From the NCBI GenBank assembly GCA_020443345.1, contig JAGRIH010000043.1, positions 1-64,000 of the forward strand: a stretch of 64,000 bases of DNA. Direction: 5' to 3'. The notes beneath the pieces were generated by a model. That model saw only the letters and a program-made list of their open reading frames with translations, made no database searches and was not told the DNA's origin. Positions 52,232-61,702 of the stretch are shown here, piece by piece. The DNA is from Halioglobus sp. GTDB lineage: Bacteria > Pseudomonadota > Gammaproteobacteria > Pseudomonadales > Halieaceae. The position numbers and the translations under genes were made by a program. The number at the start of each line of letters is the position of its first letter. Position 1 is the stretch's first letter.

Positions 52232-53695
52232 ATGTCTCCCCGTGGAAGTAAAGGTTTACTCGCCAGCATACTTATATTGGCTACGGGGAGCTCACTTGGC
52301 CAGTTTATTACCCTGGCAATCCTGCCCATCATCACCCGGCTGTACAGCCCCGAAGCGTTTGGCGTGCTCTCCATATTTGTAGCGCTTTCTACACTGCTCA
52401 TTAATATGTCGAGCCTGCAGTTTTCAGAAGTGATAGTGATATGTGATTCCGAGCAGGATGCCGAGCGGGCTGCAGTCATCAGCTCCCTGCTGGTAGTTGC
52501 CATTTCGGTTCTCACCGGGGTTTTGTTCTGGATCTATGCCGGTAGCGCAGCCGCCTTACTGGGTATAGAGGAATATGGTTTTCTACTGAAGTTTCTGGCA
52601 CTGGCGGTGCTGTTTGGCGGGCTGGAGCTGGTCTGCCGCAGATGGCTGCTTAGAGAACACAGAAACCGGCGTATTGCCAGCTCTGAAGTGGCAATGGCGA
52701 TTGCGGATCGCGCTACAACCGTGGCTCTGGGTTTGCTGACTGCCGGGTCGCCCGTGGGATTGGTTTTCGGCCGCGTCATCGGCATTTTCTGCGCTTTCTT
52801 CGTTGCCCTGCAGCCGAAAAACAACCGGCTTCTCAGGTTTCGATTTTCCTCTGGGCAGTGGAGAAAAATATGTGAGCTTGCACAGAGATACAGGAGATTT
52901 CCGTACTACTCATGGGCCAAGTTGCTGGAGATTTCTGCCAACCAGTTGCCTGTTTTGTTGCTTGGTGCGTTTTTCGGGCCATCGGTCGCAGGCGGATTTT
53001 CACTCTCCAAGCGCGTGCTGGCGGAACCCGCCGTATTATTGGGCAGCGCCGTTTCGCAGAGCTATTTTCAATACGCTGCCAAACAAAAAGACGACAACGC
53101 CGTTGCGAAGGCAACTTCTCAGCTGACCATCAGTCTGGTTAAATTAATTGCCTTCCCGATATTCATCGGTCTGACCTGTGCACCTGAGCTGATTCCTGTC
53201 GTTTTTGGAAACACGTGGGAGGCAACGGGTTGGTACACCTTTATCCTGGCGCCGATGTTCATGGTGCTCTTTGTCATGCGACCCTTGAACCCGATATTCA
53301 GTCTCAAAGAGAGACAGAGGGAAAAAGGAATTTTCGCCGCGCAGAATATTCTCGTCATCGTAGTTACGCTTTCCTCGACGGCCTATTTTGGTAACGACTA
53401 CATTGCGCTTGCCGTCTTGTCTCTGGCCTCCACGACCTATCTTGTCTACCGCGGGATCTGGCTGATGCGACTGGTAAATGTTGATATACCAGCTCTCGGT
53501 GCAGCGCTTTCTTTTAGCTTTGTGGTCACTGTTGCCGCAGTCTTGTGCTCAATCATCCTGCGCACACAGTTGCTTTACTCTGGATTTGCGCTGGTTGCGA
53601 GCAGTTGCGGGTTCACCCTGGTTTACCTGCTTCTGGTCGTTTTGCGTGACGAGCAGATTCTCAAAATAGTCAGAAGGCTCAGAAAAAAGGACTGA
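52232..53695 (+). CDS. Polysaccharide flippase (Wzx/MATE-type)
   Basis: A 487-residue membrane protein with about twelve to fourteen helices and the typical beginning of the polysaccharide-synthesis flippase family (ASILILATGSSLGQFITLAILPIITRLYSPEAFGV). It moves undecaprenyl-linked repeat units to the periplasm. The region FPYYSWAKLLEISANQLPVLLLGAFFGPSVAGGFSLSKR is the conserved inner part. It is the last gene of the plus-strand EPS operon; the beta-helix gene converges with it across 13 bp. No terminator hairpin is visible in that gap. Confidence 0.93.
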   Translation: MSPRGSKGLLASILILATGSSLGQFITLAILPIITRLYSPEAFGVLSIFVALSTLLINMSSLQFSEVIVICDSEQDAERAAVISSLLVVAISVLTGVLFWIYAGSAAALLGIEEYGFLLKFLALAVLFGGLELVCRRWLLREHRNRRIASSEVAMAIADRATTVALGLLTAGSPVGLVFGRVIGIFCAFFVALQPKNNRLLRFRFSSGQWRKICELAQRYRRFPYYSWAKLLEISANQLPVLLLGAFFGPSVAGGFSLSKRVLAEPAVLLGSAVSQSYFQYAAKQKDDNAVAKATSQLTISLVKLIAFPIFIGLTCAPELIPVVFGNTWEATGWYTFILAPMFMVLFVMRPLNPIFSLKERQREKGIFAAQNILVIVVTLSSTAYFGNDYIALAVLSLASTTYLVYRGIWLMRLVNVDIPALGAALSFSFVVTVAAVLCSIILRTQLLYSGFALVASSCGFTLVYLLLVVLRDEQILKIVRRLRKKD

Positions 53696-53708
53696 GACAA
53701 AGCGGAAA

Positions 53709-55877
53709 TTACAAGGTCATTTCAACGGTTGTTATTCCGCAGGAATCACTCGCCAGTATCGATAGCTCGATGGCATCGATACTCAACAGATCGTTGCTAC
53801 TGACACTGTTGTAGAACTCTTCGCATTTGGATCGATCGGGGCGTTTCGAGCAGGATTTGTACTTTTTCGCCTCGCTGTCCATGCAGAATCGGAAATGGTA
53901 CGACGTTCCATTGTCCTGCGAACATGGCGGCTTGGTCTTTTTGTCAGAACCGGAACCCTCATAAAAGCACTTCATCAGTTCGGCGCCACGGGCCAGTTCA
54001 ACACTGAGCCAGCCATTCCCGGACTGGCCCTGTGTTACCTCCACGGCTTCCGGTAAGCGTATACTTATCTCCTTGTCAAAGCTTGCATCGAATTTTAGAT
54101 CAAGTTTTGGCTTGTACGAGCGCTGCGCTTCGATCACTTCCGGCGGAACAGATGGAGGCTCGCCATCTCCGCCCCGCGGCGGCTCACTCGGCGGCTCGGT
54201 ACCGCCACGCTCGCCACAGGAATACTCGAGGGCGCCAATATCAATCAGGCAGTTGGTTCTGTCGAAGCCATTGAAATCGCGAAGAATCGATCTGTCGTGG
54301 CGAAATTTGTCCCGGTAGGCCACATCGAGCTGAACCAGGTCGTCGTTGGCGTTGTCAATGGCATCACTTTGGCTGCCGAGGTTGAAAACCGGACCCGATT
54401 GATTCACGAAACGGGGATTTGCAACCCGGTTGCCATGTTTGGCACGTCCCGGGAGTTCGTTGAAATCAGCACTGCTATGCAGGGTCCGGTCAGATACCCA
54501 GCGCAGAGCAAAATCAGCTCCGTCATTCCAGAACAAATTATTGTTTAAGCGCATCGTGTCAGCCAGATTCTGCTCCACAATCCTCAGCGGCTGAACTATG
54601 TGGCTGAAAATATTGTTCGAAACGTTGATGTCAAAACGGGCGTCAGATTTCTGCTTCACGCCTGTCGGCATACCGTGAAGTGTATTGTTGACATAGTGGA
54701 CCGATTCGCCCGATTTTTCCAACACGAGACCAGCGCTGTCGATGTTGTACGTCTGATTCCCCACTATCACCGCGCCGTCGACTTCTTCGACGCGAATACC
54801 GTTGTTGCTGTCGTATATTGTATTAAACAGCACCAGTACGTCATTTGGCTTGCCGTCGGAGCCAATGACAATGGAGGACCCATCGGAACCGCTGGAAAAC
54901 GTCCCGCAAAAAGACTCATCATCGAAACACCAGTACTGATTTCTAGGTGCTTTTATGTGAGCGTTGATCCGGTTTTGAGAAACGACAATATATTTGCCAT
55001 ATTTCAGGTCGACGCCATTTTCCCGATTACTGAAGATATGATTGTTGGCGATATAGACATACTCGGGCGGTGCGGATGTGCAGTTGTGACAAAACTGTAT
55101 GCCATCACCGCTATGGTGATGGATCACATTGTTCAGAATCCAGATCCTTTTGGATTGAGACGAGACTTTGACTCCATGCCTGTCGTCGCCATAACTGTGG
55201 TGCACATGATTATTGACAAATACCAGGTCTCTGCCAAAGAGGTGCACCGCATTCGAAACGGGCTGATCCTTTATTTCACAGCGTCGTACAGCACCGAATA
55301 TGACAGGCTCATCCCCTCCAACGAGCAGCCGGGTAGCGTCAAAGATCATGTTCTCGACAACAAAATACGCGCCAAGCAGCGTAAAGTCAGTTGATCTGAA
55401 CAGCGGGTTTGCAGTCGGAGTGGCCGCGACGCCCCTTAGAAAAACAGGCTGTGATTGTGTGCCGTTGAGCGTAACCTCCAGACCACCCGTTGCAGTTTCA
55501 TGATCCGTATAGGGTCCCCCGTGAACTTCTATAACCGATCCCGCCGGGACCGACGTTGGGAGATTGCACAACGGTATATCCGCTGTTCCCGGACCACTGT
55601 TATCACAATGATCCACCGTGTTGTCGACATAATGCGTGTAAGGGCCGTTTCCGGCATCCAGGTAACCGGACACCCCGGCATATCTTTCATGTGAATCATG
55701 CACGCCAAAGGTCGGCTCAGGTACGCCGATAGCCATAGCATTCGGTGTGAGTGGCCCGGCGTGACTCAGGCAACTGAAAAAGAAGCCCAGTAGCATACCC
55801 GGAACACGGACTGCAGTGCCTGGGCGCTTGTATCCCACTGCCATGATATCAATCCAGGGACGTGTTAATTTTCTCAT
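53709..55877 (-). CDS. Secreted parallel beta-helix protein (pectin-lyase-like)
   Basis: A 722-residue exported protein. Signal peptide VPGMLLGFFFSCLSHAG near residues 25-43, an N-terminal portion starting GPLTPNAMAIGVPEPTF, then a right-handed beta-helix (residues ~100-520) with many N-rich turns (VYIANNHIFSNRENG, VLVLFNTIYDSNNGIRVEE). A Pro/Gly linker (GGTEPPSEPPRGGDGEPP) leads to a C-terminal domain of ~130 residues with six or more cysteines. The start is decided by GGAG 5 nt upstream of ATG 55877; the frame continues to 55970 without homology. It may degrade or bind the exported polysaccharide. Catalytic residues could not be identified. Confidence 0.82.
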   Translation of the reverse strand: MRKLTRPWIDIMAVGYKRPGTAVRVPGMLLGFFFSCLSHAGPLTPNAMAIGVPEPTFGVHDSHERYAGVSGYLDAGNGPYTHYVDNTVDHCDNSGPGTADIPLCNLPTSVPAGSVIEVHGGPYTDHETATGGLEVTLNGTQSQPVFLRGVAATPTANPLFRSTDFTLLGAYFVVENMIFDATRLLVGGDEPVIFGAVRRCEIKDQPVSNAVHLFGRDLVFVNNHVHHSYGDDRHGVKVSSQSKRIWILNNVIHHHSGDGIQFCHNCTSAPPEYVYIANNHIFSNRENGVDLKYGKYIVVSQNRINAHIKAPRNQYWCFDDESFCGTFSSGSDGSSIVIGSDGKPNDVLVLFNTIYDSNNGIRVEEVDGAVIVGNQTYNIDSAGLVLEKSGESVHYVNNTLHGMPTGVKQKSDARFDINVSNNIFSHIVQPLRIVEQNLADTMRLNNNLFWNDGADFALRWVSDRTLHSSADFNELPGRAKHGNRVANPRFVNQSGPVFNLGSQSDAIDNANDDLVQLDVAYRDKFRHDRSILRDFNGFDRTNCLIDIGALEYSCGERGGTEPPSEPPRGGDGEPPSVPPEVIEAQRSYKPKLDLKFDASFDKEISIRLPEAVEVTQGQSGNGWLSVELARGAELMKCFYEGSGSDKKTKPPCSQDNGTSYHFRFCMDSEAKKYKSCSKRPDRSKCEEFYNSVSSNDLLSIDAIELSILASDSCGITTVEMTL

Positions 55878-56102
55878 GTAGGCTCCGGTTTTTCTCTGAA
55901 ATCTTGCAGGCAAACTGTGGATGGTGCGGCCGCGCCCACACGGGTAATAACCCTCCCTCCAGATGCTCAACCTGCTGGATGACGAAGCAATGGTTATTTT
56001 GTGATACGGGTTTGAGCAGCAGTTCTGCCATAGTTACACTAATTTTGCAAGTGTTGATACGGGCAATCGGTCGGTAGTGTCCTGCGCTTGACGGACTTCA
56101 GA

Positions 56103-58691
56103 TCAGTGGCTCAGGGACAGCATAAACCCGTCCTCCTGCTCCCATAGCGGTTTCACCCGGGTAGCGTCCCGCCGCTCGATGACGCGTGCGTAATCTGCGG
56201 CGGTAGCCGGCCGGTAGCCGGGCTCGGCGTAGTGCTTTCTGATCACCAGCACGGAGTCCGCGCGCTGCGCCGGCAGGGTCTCCACCGGCCCCTCGTGCAC
56301 ATACACCGGCGCCGGCAGGGCGTGGTACTTCGCCCGGAACATCTGGAACACCATGCCCGGGTCCTCCGCCATCACCACAGGGCGCTTGCCCGTCTCGTCG
56401 AGGGTGGGGCGCGCTCTCACCACCAGTTGCCGCACGACGTCGTCATCGCCATAGCCCAGGTCCGTTGCCTGCGCCAGGGGAAAGTGCCTGAGGGTGGCGC
56501 GTGCCTGCGCCAGGCCGTTGGCACTCCAGCGCAGATCCAGCAGCGCCCAGGCGGCGATGGCGCTTATCAGGAGCGTACCCAGTGCGCCCGGCCGGCGCGC
56601 AGCGGCCAGGACGACGGCCGCGAGCGCCATGACCAGCACCCACGCTCCCATCAGGGCGGGCAGGGGCAGAGTGGTCGATTCGGCCCCGGCGGGCAGCCAG
56701 TTGACGGATTTTTGCGACCACTGGCTGGTGTGCAGCCAGTCGCGCAGCAGTTTCTCCAGATGTGCGCCCAGGCTGTCGGGCAGCAGGTCGAGGCCGTGAA
56801 ATTTCACTACCTGGTCCCCTTCGGCGTAGAACATCAGGCCGACTTCGGTAATATGCCCGCGCCAGGCGGGCAGATCGCCCAGGCTGAGCCAGCGACTGCC
56901 CTGCCCGGGGACATCCACCGAGTGCAGGTCCCGGGCGGTTGTGCCATTGCGCCAGAAAAAGGTTGCGCGCTGATACGCGCCCGGCGCGGTTTCGATTCGG
57001 GCCAGGCCGAGGCCGGCGGCTTCCAATGACACCGGCCCGCTGGACAGGATCGCGATATTGTTCTGGTATGTGTCCACTACGCCGATATCGCCCTCCGCGT
57101 GGCCGCCGCCCACCACCAGGCGCATGGTGGCGGCGCGGTAGTGTCGCGCCTGTCCGTCGCCGGCGGGATAGCTGGCGTACAGGAACAGCGCCGCGCCGGC
57201 GAGTGTCGCCGCCAGGCCCAGTGCCGCGCCCGTCGCGATGCGCGCGGCGCCCGGCGCGCCCGCGTTGCTGTCTGCAAATGCCCGCCACAGGATTGCCAGG
57301 GAAAAGACCAGCGCCGGCGAAAAGTGCAGGGGCAGGCGGTTGATGGCGGTCCAGTCCTCGGCCCACCGCCCGGATTCCGTGCCCTGGAAAATAAACAGCT
57401 GCGCCAGCAGCACGACGAGATAAAACACGGCGAGGCTCCTGCGCAGGCGAGCGGCGCGCAGGCGCGCAAGACTGACCGCAGCCAGCAGCAGGAACAGCCA
57501 CAACAGGTGCCAGGTGCCGGCGAGGAAAAAGTTGTCGCGGTAGTCGTCCCACAGCGCGAACGATTGCAGCGCGTAGCTACCCAGCAGCGGAACATGCACG
57601 CGCCCATCGGCAATGCCGAGTCCTCCCAGCACGGGCAGTTCCAGGTAGGTGACGCCCGCGGCCCAGCCCAGCACGGCGAGGCCGCCGGACAGCGCCAGTG
57701 CCGCCAGGGTGGACCGTGGGTAGGCGGCCAGGCCCAGTGTGAGCAGGGCCGCTGCAAACCAGACGCCGCCCTCCAGCTTGACGCCCGTGGCCAGGGCCGC
57801 CATGGCCAGACCCAGCAGGATCTGTGATCGACGGCGCCGGACCATGCCGTGTAGCAGCGCCACGAAGCCCAGGCCGGTAAAGCCGGCCATCCAGATGTCG
57901 GCCTGCCCCGCCAGCGCCAAATGGGCGCCGACCAGCGGTATCGACAGCAGCAGGTAGGCGCACAGCGCCGCTTGCCAGCGCGCCAGACCGCACTCCCGGC
58001 ACTGTCCGTACAGGGCCAGCGCCAGGGCGATGCCGCAGCACAGCACCGGGAGGTTGACCAGCGTCTCGCTCCAGCGGCCCAGCGCCGTGGCCGCCCACAG
58101 GCCCAGTACCGGAACAAATGTCGGGTAGTGATTTCCGGCGAGGTTGTAGGCGCTCTGGCCGCTGCCGTCCAGCCACTGGGCGGGGGAATCCAGCGCGAAG
58201 ATGTGGCGGCTGTAGTACCAGGCCTTGGCCCGGTACATCCAGTTCAGCCAGGCATCCCAGGGAAAGATCGGGCGGTGCAGGATCTCGATGGCGACAAACA
58301 CCAGGTGTACGGTGGCCCAAGCGGCGAACAGCCAGAACAGGGCGGTTTGCGTGCGACTGGTTTGCGGTGGGGCTGCCATCTGCGGCGCGTCGGTGGGCGG
58401 GCTGTCCGACTGCAATCCATTGCCGCGGGTTGCGAAGTACAGCACCCCGCCGCTGAGGGTGACCAGGCCCATGACAGTCATGATCGGCCAGAACGCAACT
58501 GCGCCCAGGACATGATTGTAAGCCAGCACCACGGCCTGCAGCCCGGCGAAACCCAGAAACAGGCCATAGCCGAGTTGCCGCGCGCTATGGCCGCGGCTCT
58601 TATGCAGCCGGCGCTCGGCCGCAGCCAGCCACAAGTAGCCTCCCAGCCAGGGTAGCAGCAGGGCGAGACTCAGGTAGACGTACGGTGCCAT
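56103..58691 (-). CDS. Large multi-pass membrane protein, probable GT-C-like glycosyltransferase
   Basis: An 862-residue protein with about twelve N-terminal membrane helices (residues ~1-450), a periplasmic stretch (~460-620) and two or three more helices (~630-700), then a C-terminal soluble part. The first loop after two helices contains IFPWDAWLNWMYRAKAWY, with Asp in a position typical for GT-C/dolichyl-phosphate-mannose-type enzymes. I do not assign a family name. ATG 58691 (MAPYVYLSLA) is preferred because the upstream frame overlaps only the gap to the next gene and is not membrane-like. It is GC-rich like the housekeeping flanks. Confidence 0.75.
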   Translation of the reverse strand: MAPYVYLSLALLLPWLGGYLWLAAAERRLHKSRGHSARQLGYGLFLGFAGLQAVVLAYNHVLGAVAFWPIMTVMGLVTLSGGVLYFATRGNGLQSDSPPTDAPQMAAPPQTSRTQTALFWLFAAWATVHLVFVAIEILHRPIFPWDAWLNWMYRAKAWYYSRHIFALDSPAQWLDGSGQSAYNLAGNHYPTFVPVLGLWAATALGRWSETLVNLPVLCCGIALALALYGQCRECGLARWQAALCAYLLLSIPLVGAHLALAGQADIWMAGFTGLGFVALLHGMVRRRRSQILLGLAMAALATGVKLEGGVWFAAALLTLGLAAYPRSTLAALALSGGLAVLGWAAGVTYLELPVLGGLGIADGRVHVPLLGSYALQSFALWDDYRDNFFLAGTWHLLWLFLLLAAVSLARLRAARLRRSLAVFYLVVLLAQLFIFQGTESGRWAEDWTAINRLPLHFSPALVFSLAILWRAFADSNAGAPGAARIATGAALGLAATLAGAALFLYASYPAGDGQARHYRAATMRLVVGGGHAEGDIGVVDTYQNNIAILSSGPVSLEAAGLGLARIETAPGAYQRATFFWRNGTTARDLHSVDVPGQGSRWLSLGDLPAWRGHITEVGLMFYAEGDQVVKFHGLDLLPDSLGAHLEKLLRDWLHTSQWSQKSVNWLPAGAESTTLPLPALMGAWVLVMALAAVVLAAARRPGALGTLLISAIAAWALLDLRWSANGLAQARATLRHFPLAQATDLGYGDDDVVRQLVVRARPTLDETGKRPVVMAEDPGMVFQMFRAKYHALPAPVYVHEGPVETLPAQRADSVLVIRKHYAEPGYRPATAADYARVIERRDATRVKPLWEQEDGFMLSLSH

Positions 58692-58755
58692 GGTGGCGGC
58701 TGCGCGCGGTCCGGTACTGCTGTAACCACCGCGGACAGATAGACCGGGCGAGCCA

Positions 58756-60648
58756 CTAGGGCGCCAGTTCCCCGCCGGCCAGCCACTGCCCGACAAGAAT
58801 CTCGGCGTGCTCGCGCATGGCGGGCCAGGCACTCAGGGCGGCGGCAAACCTGGCGGCGTAGTCGCGGAATTGTCCGAACAGCTCGGGCGCAGCCTGGCCG
58901 ACCGGCATGCCGGGTGCCTCCTCGGGGCTGGCGGCGGCCTGCATGGCTTCGCTCACCGTATTGACGCTGTCGTGCAGATAGGCCTGCCACGCCGACGGCC
59001 GGGGGAGTCCGTCGCCCAGGCAGGCGTTGAGTTGTCGCAACTGCCCGGCCTGTAGTTGCGCCACTTCACTGCGGTACAGGCCGCGCAGGTCGGTATCGGA
59101 GGTCTCGGACAGTTCCCGCGCCAGTTGCGCCAGACCCTGCAGGCGGGTGGCGGCGCAGATGCCGCGCCGGTAGAGCGTGTGGTCGGTCACGTATTTGCTG
59201 AAGTTGACCGCGCGCCGCGGACGCGCCGCGGCGGGCGGCGCAGTGCCGGGACGCGTTTCCACGGGCAGGTGGGGCACGCACCAGTCGTACTCCAGTACCG
59301 CGGCCTGCGGATGCAGGTATTCCAGCATGGCGCCGAACAGGTAGTCCTCGCCGCGAAAAGCCGGAAAATACGGCGGCAGCAGGTGGCTGTTGTCCAGCCC
59401 GGTCATCTGGGAGATGACCGCCATCTTGCTGAAGGTAGGGCGCGGCTGGCCCATCCAGTAGTGGCGCTGGCGCAGCGCGGCCTCGATGCCCCCGGGGGCC
59501 TCCAGCACGCGCCGGGCAGACGCGCCGCTGAGCGTGTACAGCCACTGCGTGTCGGGGGTCCCCGGGTCGCCCAGCGAGCCGCTCTGGGTCGCGAGCACCG
59601 GCGAGTCGGCGCGCCACTGGCCCAGGTAGGCGGCGTCGGCGCCCTGCAGGTGTTCCGGTGCCAGCGGCGTGACACCCAGCTTGTCGATGGCCTGCGCCAG
59701 ACTGCGGCCCAGGCACTGCGTGTGGCCGGTCAGGGGGTCGAAGTCCGCGCGTCGGGTGCGCGCCTGCGCCTCCTCGCGCGAGGCGTACACGTCCACTTCC
59801 CGGGGCTGGTCGCCGAAAGCCAGACCCGGCCTTTGGTGGGGTGACAGGACGGCGGCGCACAGCACGTCGTCGTCCAGCACGAGGGCGCGGCGCCCCAACG
59901 ACAGCAGCAGGCACACGCTGCGCGCCAGGCCGTAGCTCTTGTAGGGCGCCCAGCGCTGGCGATCGAGCAGGAAGCGAATACCCTGCTCGTGCTGCGGCAG
60001 GATCTCGGTCAGTGCACCGAGCAGGCGCGCCTGTTCCTGCGCACCCACGTACTGCAGCGAGCGCGGGCTGGTCAGGCTGAATTGCGCCGCCAGTTCACGG
60101 TTGGCCCGGGCGTGCCCGGGATCGCGGGAATCGTCCACTACAAAGAGGTGTTCATGGCGGGACAGCCCGCCGGATTGCAGCATTGAATCCAGCAGGCGCT
60201 GCAGGGCGGCGGGGCGGTCGCAGGTGATGATGAACACTCGCGTGGGTGCCGGCGCGGTGGCCGGGGCACCGAGCGCTTGCGTGGGACTCAGGCGCTGGCA
60301 GACGTCGCCCGCACTGGTCAGCAGGCCGGCGTCGCGCACCATCGCCAGCACCTTGGCCACGTCCGCCTGCTGCCCGGCCAGTTGTGCAATGGTGCCGGTC
60401 AGCGTCTCGACATGGCCGCGCAGGGGGCGCAATTCCCGGCACGAGCGCAGGGCGATGGACACCTCCTGTGCGACTATCATCTGTGCTGCGCTGTGGTTGT
60501 GCAGCAGCAGTACGCCGCCGTTCCCGAGGTCCACGCTGCGGCAGTCGGCAAAGGCGTAGAGCGCCTCGTCCGCGACCGGCGCACTGGCGCCGCCCGGCGC
60601 AGACGCCGCGGTTTCGCGGGCGCTGGAGCTGCTGTGGTGTTCAGTCAT
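58756..60648 (-). CDS. GT-A-like glycosyltransferase with N-terminal PqqD-like domain
   Basis: A 630-residue protein. Residues ~20-130 look like a PqqD-type winged helix (VDLGNGGVLLLHNHSAAQ, SIALRSCRELRPLRGHVETL, VLAMVRDAGLLTSAG). Residues ~135-430 are GT-A-like: VFIITCDRPAALQRLLDSML, FVVDDSRD, ALVLDDDVLCA (DDD metal site) and HYWMGQPRPTFSKMAVISQMTGLDNSH. The C-terminal ~200 residues are helical and unassigned. It is co-directional with the large membrane protein 64 bp downstream. A PqqD-like domain usually recognises a peptide, so a peptide or protein substrate is possible; this is speculation. The gene ends the island, 33 bp from pdxA. Confidence 0.7.
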   Translation of the reverse strand: MTEHHSSSSARETAASAPGGASAPVADEALYAFADCRSVDLGNGGVLLLHNHSAAQMIVAQEVSIALRSCRELRPLRGHVETLTGTIAQLAGQQADVAKVLAMVRDAGLLTSAGDVCQRLSPTQALGAPATAPAPTRVFIITCDRPAALQRLLDSMLQSGGLSRHEHLFVVDDSRDPGHARANRELAAQFSLTSPRSLQYVGAQEQARLLGALTEILPQHEQGIRFLLDRQRWAPYKSYGLARSVCLLLSLGRRALVLDDDVLCAAVLSPHQRPGLAFGDQPREVDVYASREEAQARTRRADFDPLTGHTQCLGRSLAQAIDKLGVTPLAPEHLQGADAAYLGQWRADSPVLATQSGSLGDPGTPDTQWLYTLSGASARRVLEAPGGIEAALRQRHYWMGQPRPTFSKMAVISQMTGLDNSHLLPPYFPAFRGEDYLFGAMLEYLHPQAAVLEYDWCVPHLPVETRPGTAPPAAARPRRAVNFSKYVTDHTLYRRGICAATRLQGLAQLARELSETSDTDLRGLYRSEVAQLQAGQLRQLNACLGDGLPRPSAWQAYLHDSVNTVSEAMQAAASPEEAPGMPVGQAAPELFGQFRDYAARFAAALSAWPAMREHAEILVGQWLAGGELAP

Positions 60649-60681
60649 GAAGCGCTCTTGGGACGGGATTCTCCGCTCAGT

Positions 60682-61692
60682 CTAGGGCTCGCGCGCAGGG
60701 CTGTAAACCGTCGCCAGCTCGATCGCCAGCCGCAGCGCCGCCTCCAGACTGCCCGCGTCGGCCCGCCCGCTGCCGGCCAGGTCCAGCGCGGTGCCGTGAT
60801 CGACGGAGGTGCGGATAATGGGCAGCCCCAGCGTGATGTTGACCGCCTCGCCAAAACCGGCGTACTTCAGTACCGGCAGCCCCTGGTCGTGGTACAGCGC
60901 AAACACGGCGTCCACGGCGTCCAGCACCCTGGGGTTGAACGCCGTGTCGGCCGGCAGCGGCCCCAGCAGGTGCATGCCCTCGGCGCGCAACTGGCTCAGC
61001 GCGGGTATAATGACGTCGATCTCCTCGCGCCCCAGGTGGCCGCCCTCGCCGGCGTGGGGGTTCAGGCCCAGTACCGCGATGCGCGGCTGTGCAATAGCGA
61101 ACTTGCCGCGCAGATCGTGGTGCAGGATGCGCAGGGTGTCGTGCAGCAGGGGCGCGGTGATGGCCGCCGGAACCCGCGCCAGGGGCAGGTGGGTGGTGGC
61201 CAGCGCCACGCGCAGGGTGGGGGTCGCCAGCATCATCACGACCTGCGGCGTGGCGGTGGCCGCCGCCAGGAATTCGGTGTGGCCGCTGAAGGATATGCCG
61301 GCTTCATTGATGATGGATTTCTGTACCGGGGCAGTCACCATGCCCTGGTAGCAGCCGCCGGTGCAGCCGGCCACCGCCCGCTGCAGGGTCGCCAGCACGT
61401 AGGGCGCATTGGCCGCATCGAGCTGGCCGGCGACGGCGGGCCGCGCCAGTGCAACGCGCTGGCAGTACAGCGTGCCGGGCCGCTGTGGGGCGGGCGCGGC
61501 GCCGGCCTCACCGGTATCGAAGGGCAGCAATTGCAGGGGCAGATCGAGCTGGCGGGCGCGCTGCATCAGCAGTGCCGGGTCGGCGATGGCCACCAGCTGC
61601 GCGTGCCACTGCCGCTGCGCCGCCCGCACCACGATATCCGGGCCGATCCCCGCCGGTTCGCCGGCGGTGATCGCTAGCCGCGGAACCCACAT
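60682..61692 (-). CDS. pdxA: 4-hydroxythreonine-4-phosphate dehydrogenase PdxA
   Basis: Oxidises 4-phosphohydroxy-L-threonine in the pyridoxal phosphate pathway. The 336 residues contain [16 protein letters not shown] at the start, the metal/substrate motifs SGHTEFLA and [20 protein letters not shown] and [41 protein letters not shown]. It starts 10 bp after surA on the same strand. In other gammaproteobacteria rsmA follows next; here the gene after it is the PqqD-GT gene, and rsmA is 50 kb away across the island. Confidence 0.97.
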   Translation of the reverse strand: MWVPRLAITAGEPAGIGPDIVVRAAQRQWHAQLVAIADPALLMQRARQLDLPLQLLPFDTGEAGAAPAPQRPGTLYCQRVALARPAVAGQLDAANAPYVLATLQRAVAGCTGGCYQGMVTAPVQKSIINEAGISFSGHTEFLAAATATPQVVMMLATPTLRVALATTHLPLARVPAAITAPLLHDTLRILHHDLRGKFAIAQPRIAVLGLNPHAGEGGHLGREEIDVIIPALSQLRAEGMHLLGPLPADTAFNPRVLDAVDAVFALYHDQGLPVLKYAGFGEAVNITLGLPIIRTSVDHGTALDLAGSGRADAGSLEAALRLAIELATVYSPAREP

Positions 61693-61702
61693 GGCCCGGC
61701 GC

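Noticed and set aside
56443-57552. 369-codon minus-strand frame overlapping the 862-residue membrane protein
   Set aside because: Same strand but other frame; Arg/Pro-rich and without membrane helices, whereas the alternative frame is a clear polytopic protein.
60277-61677. 466-codon plus-strand frame opposite pdxA
   Set aside because: Antisense to pdxA and the PqqD-GT gene; Gln/Gly/Arg-rich, no domain.
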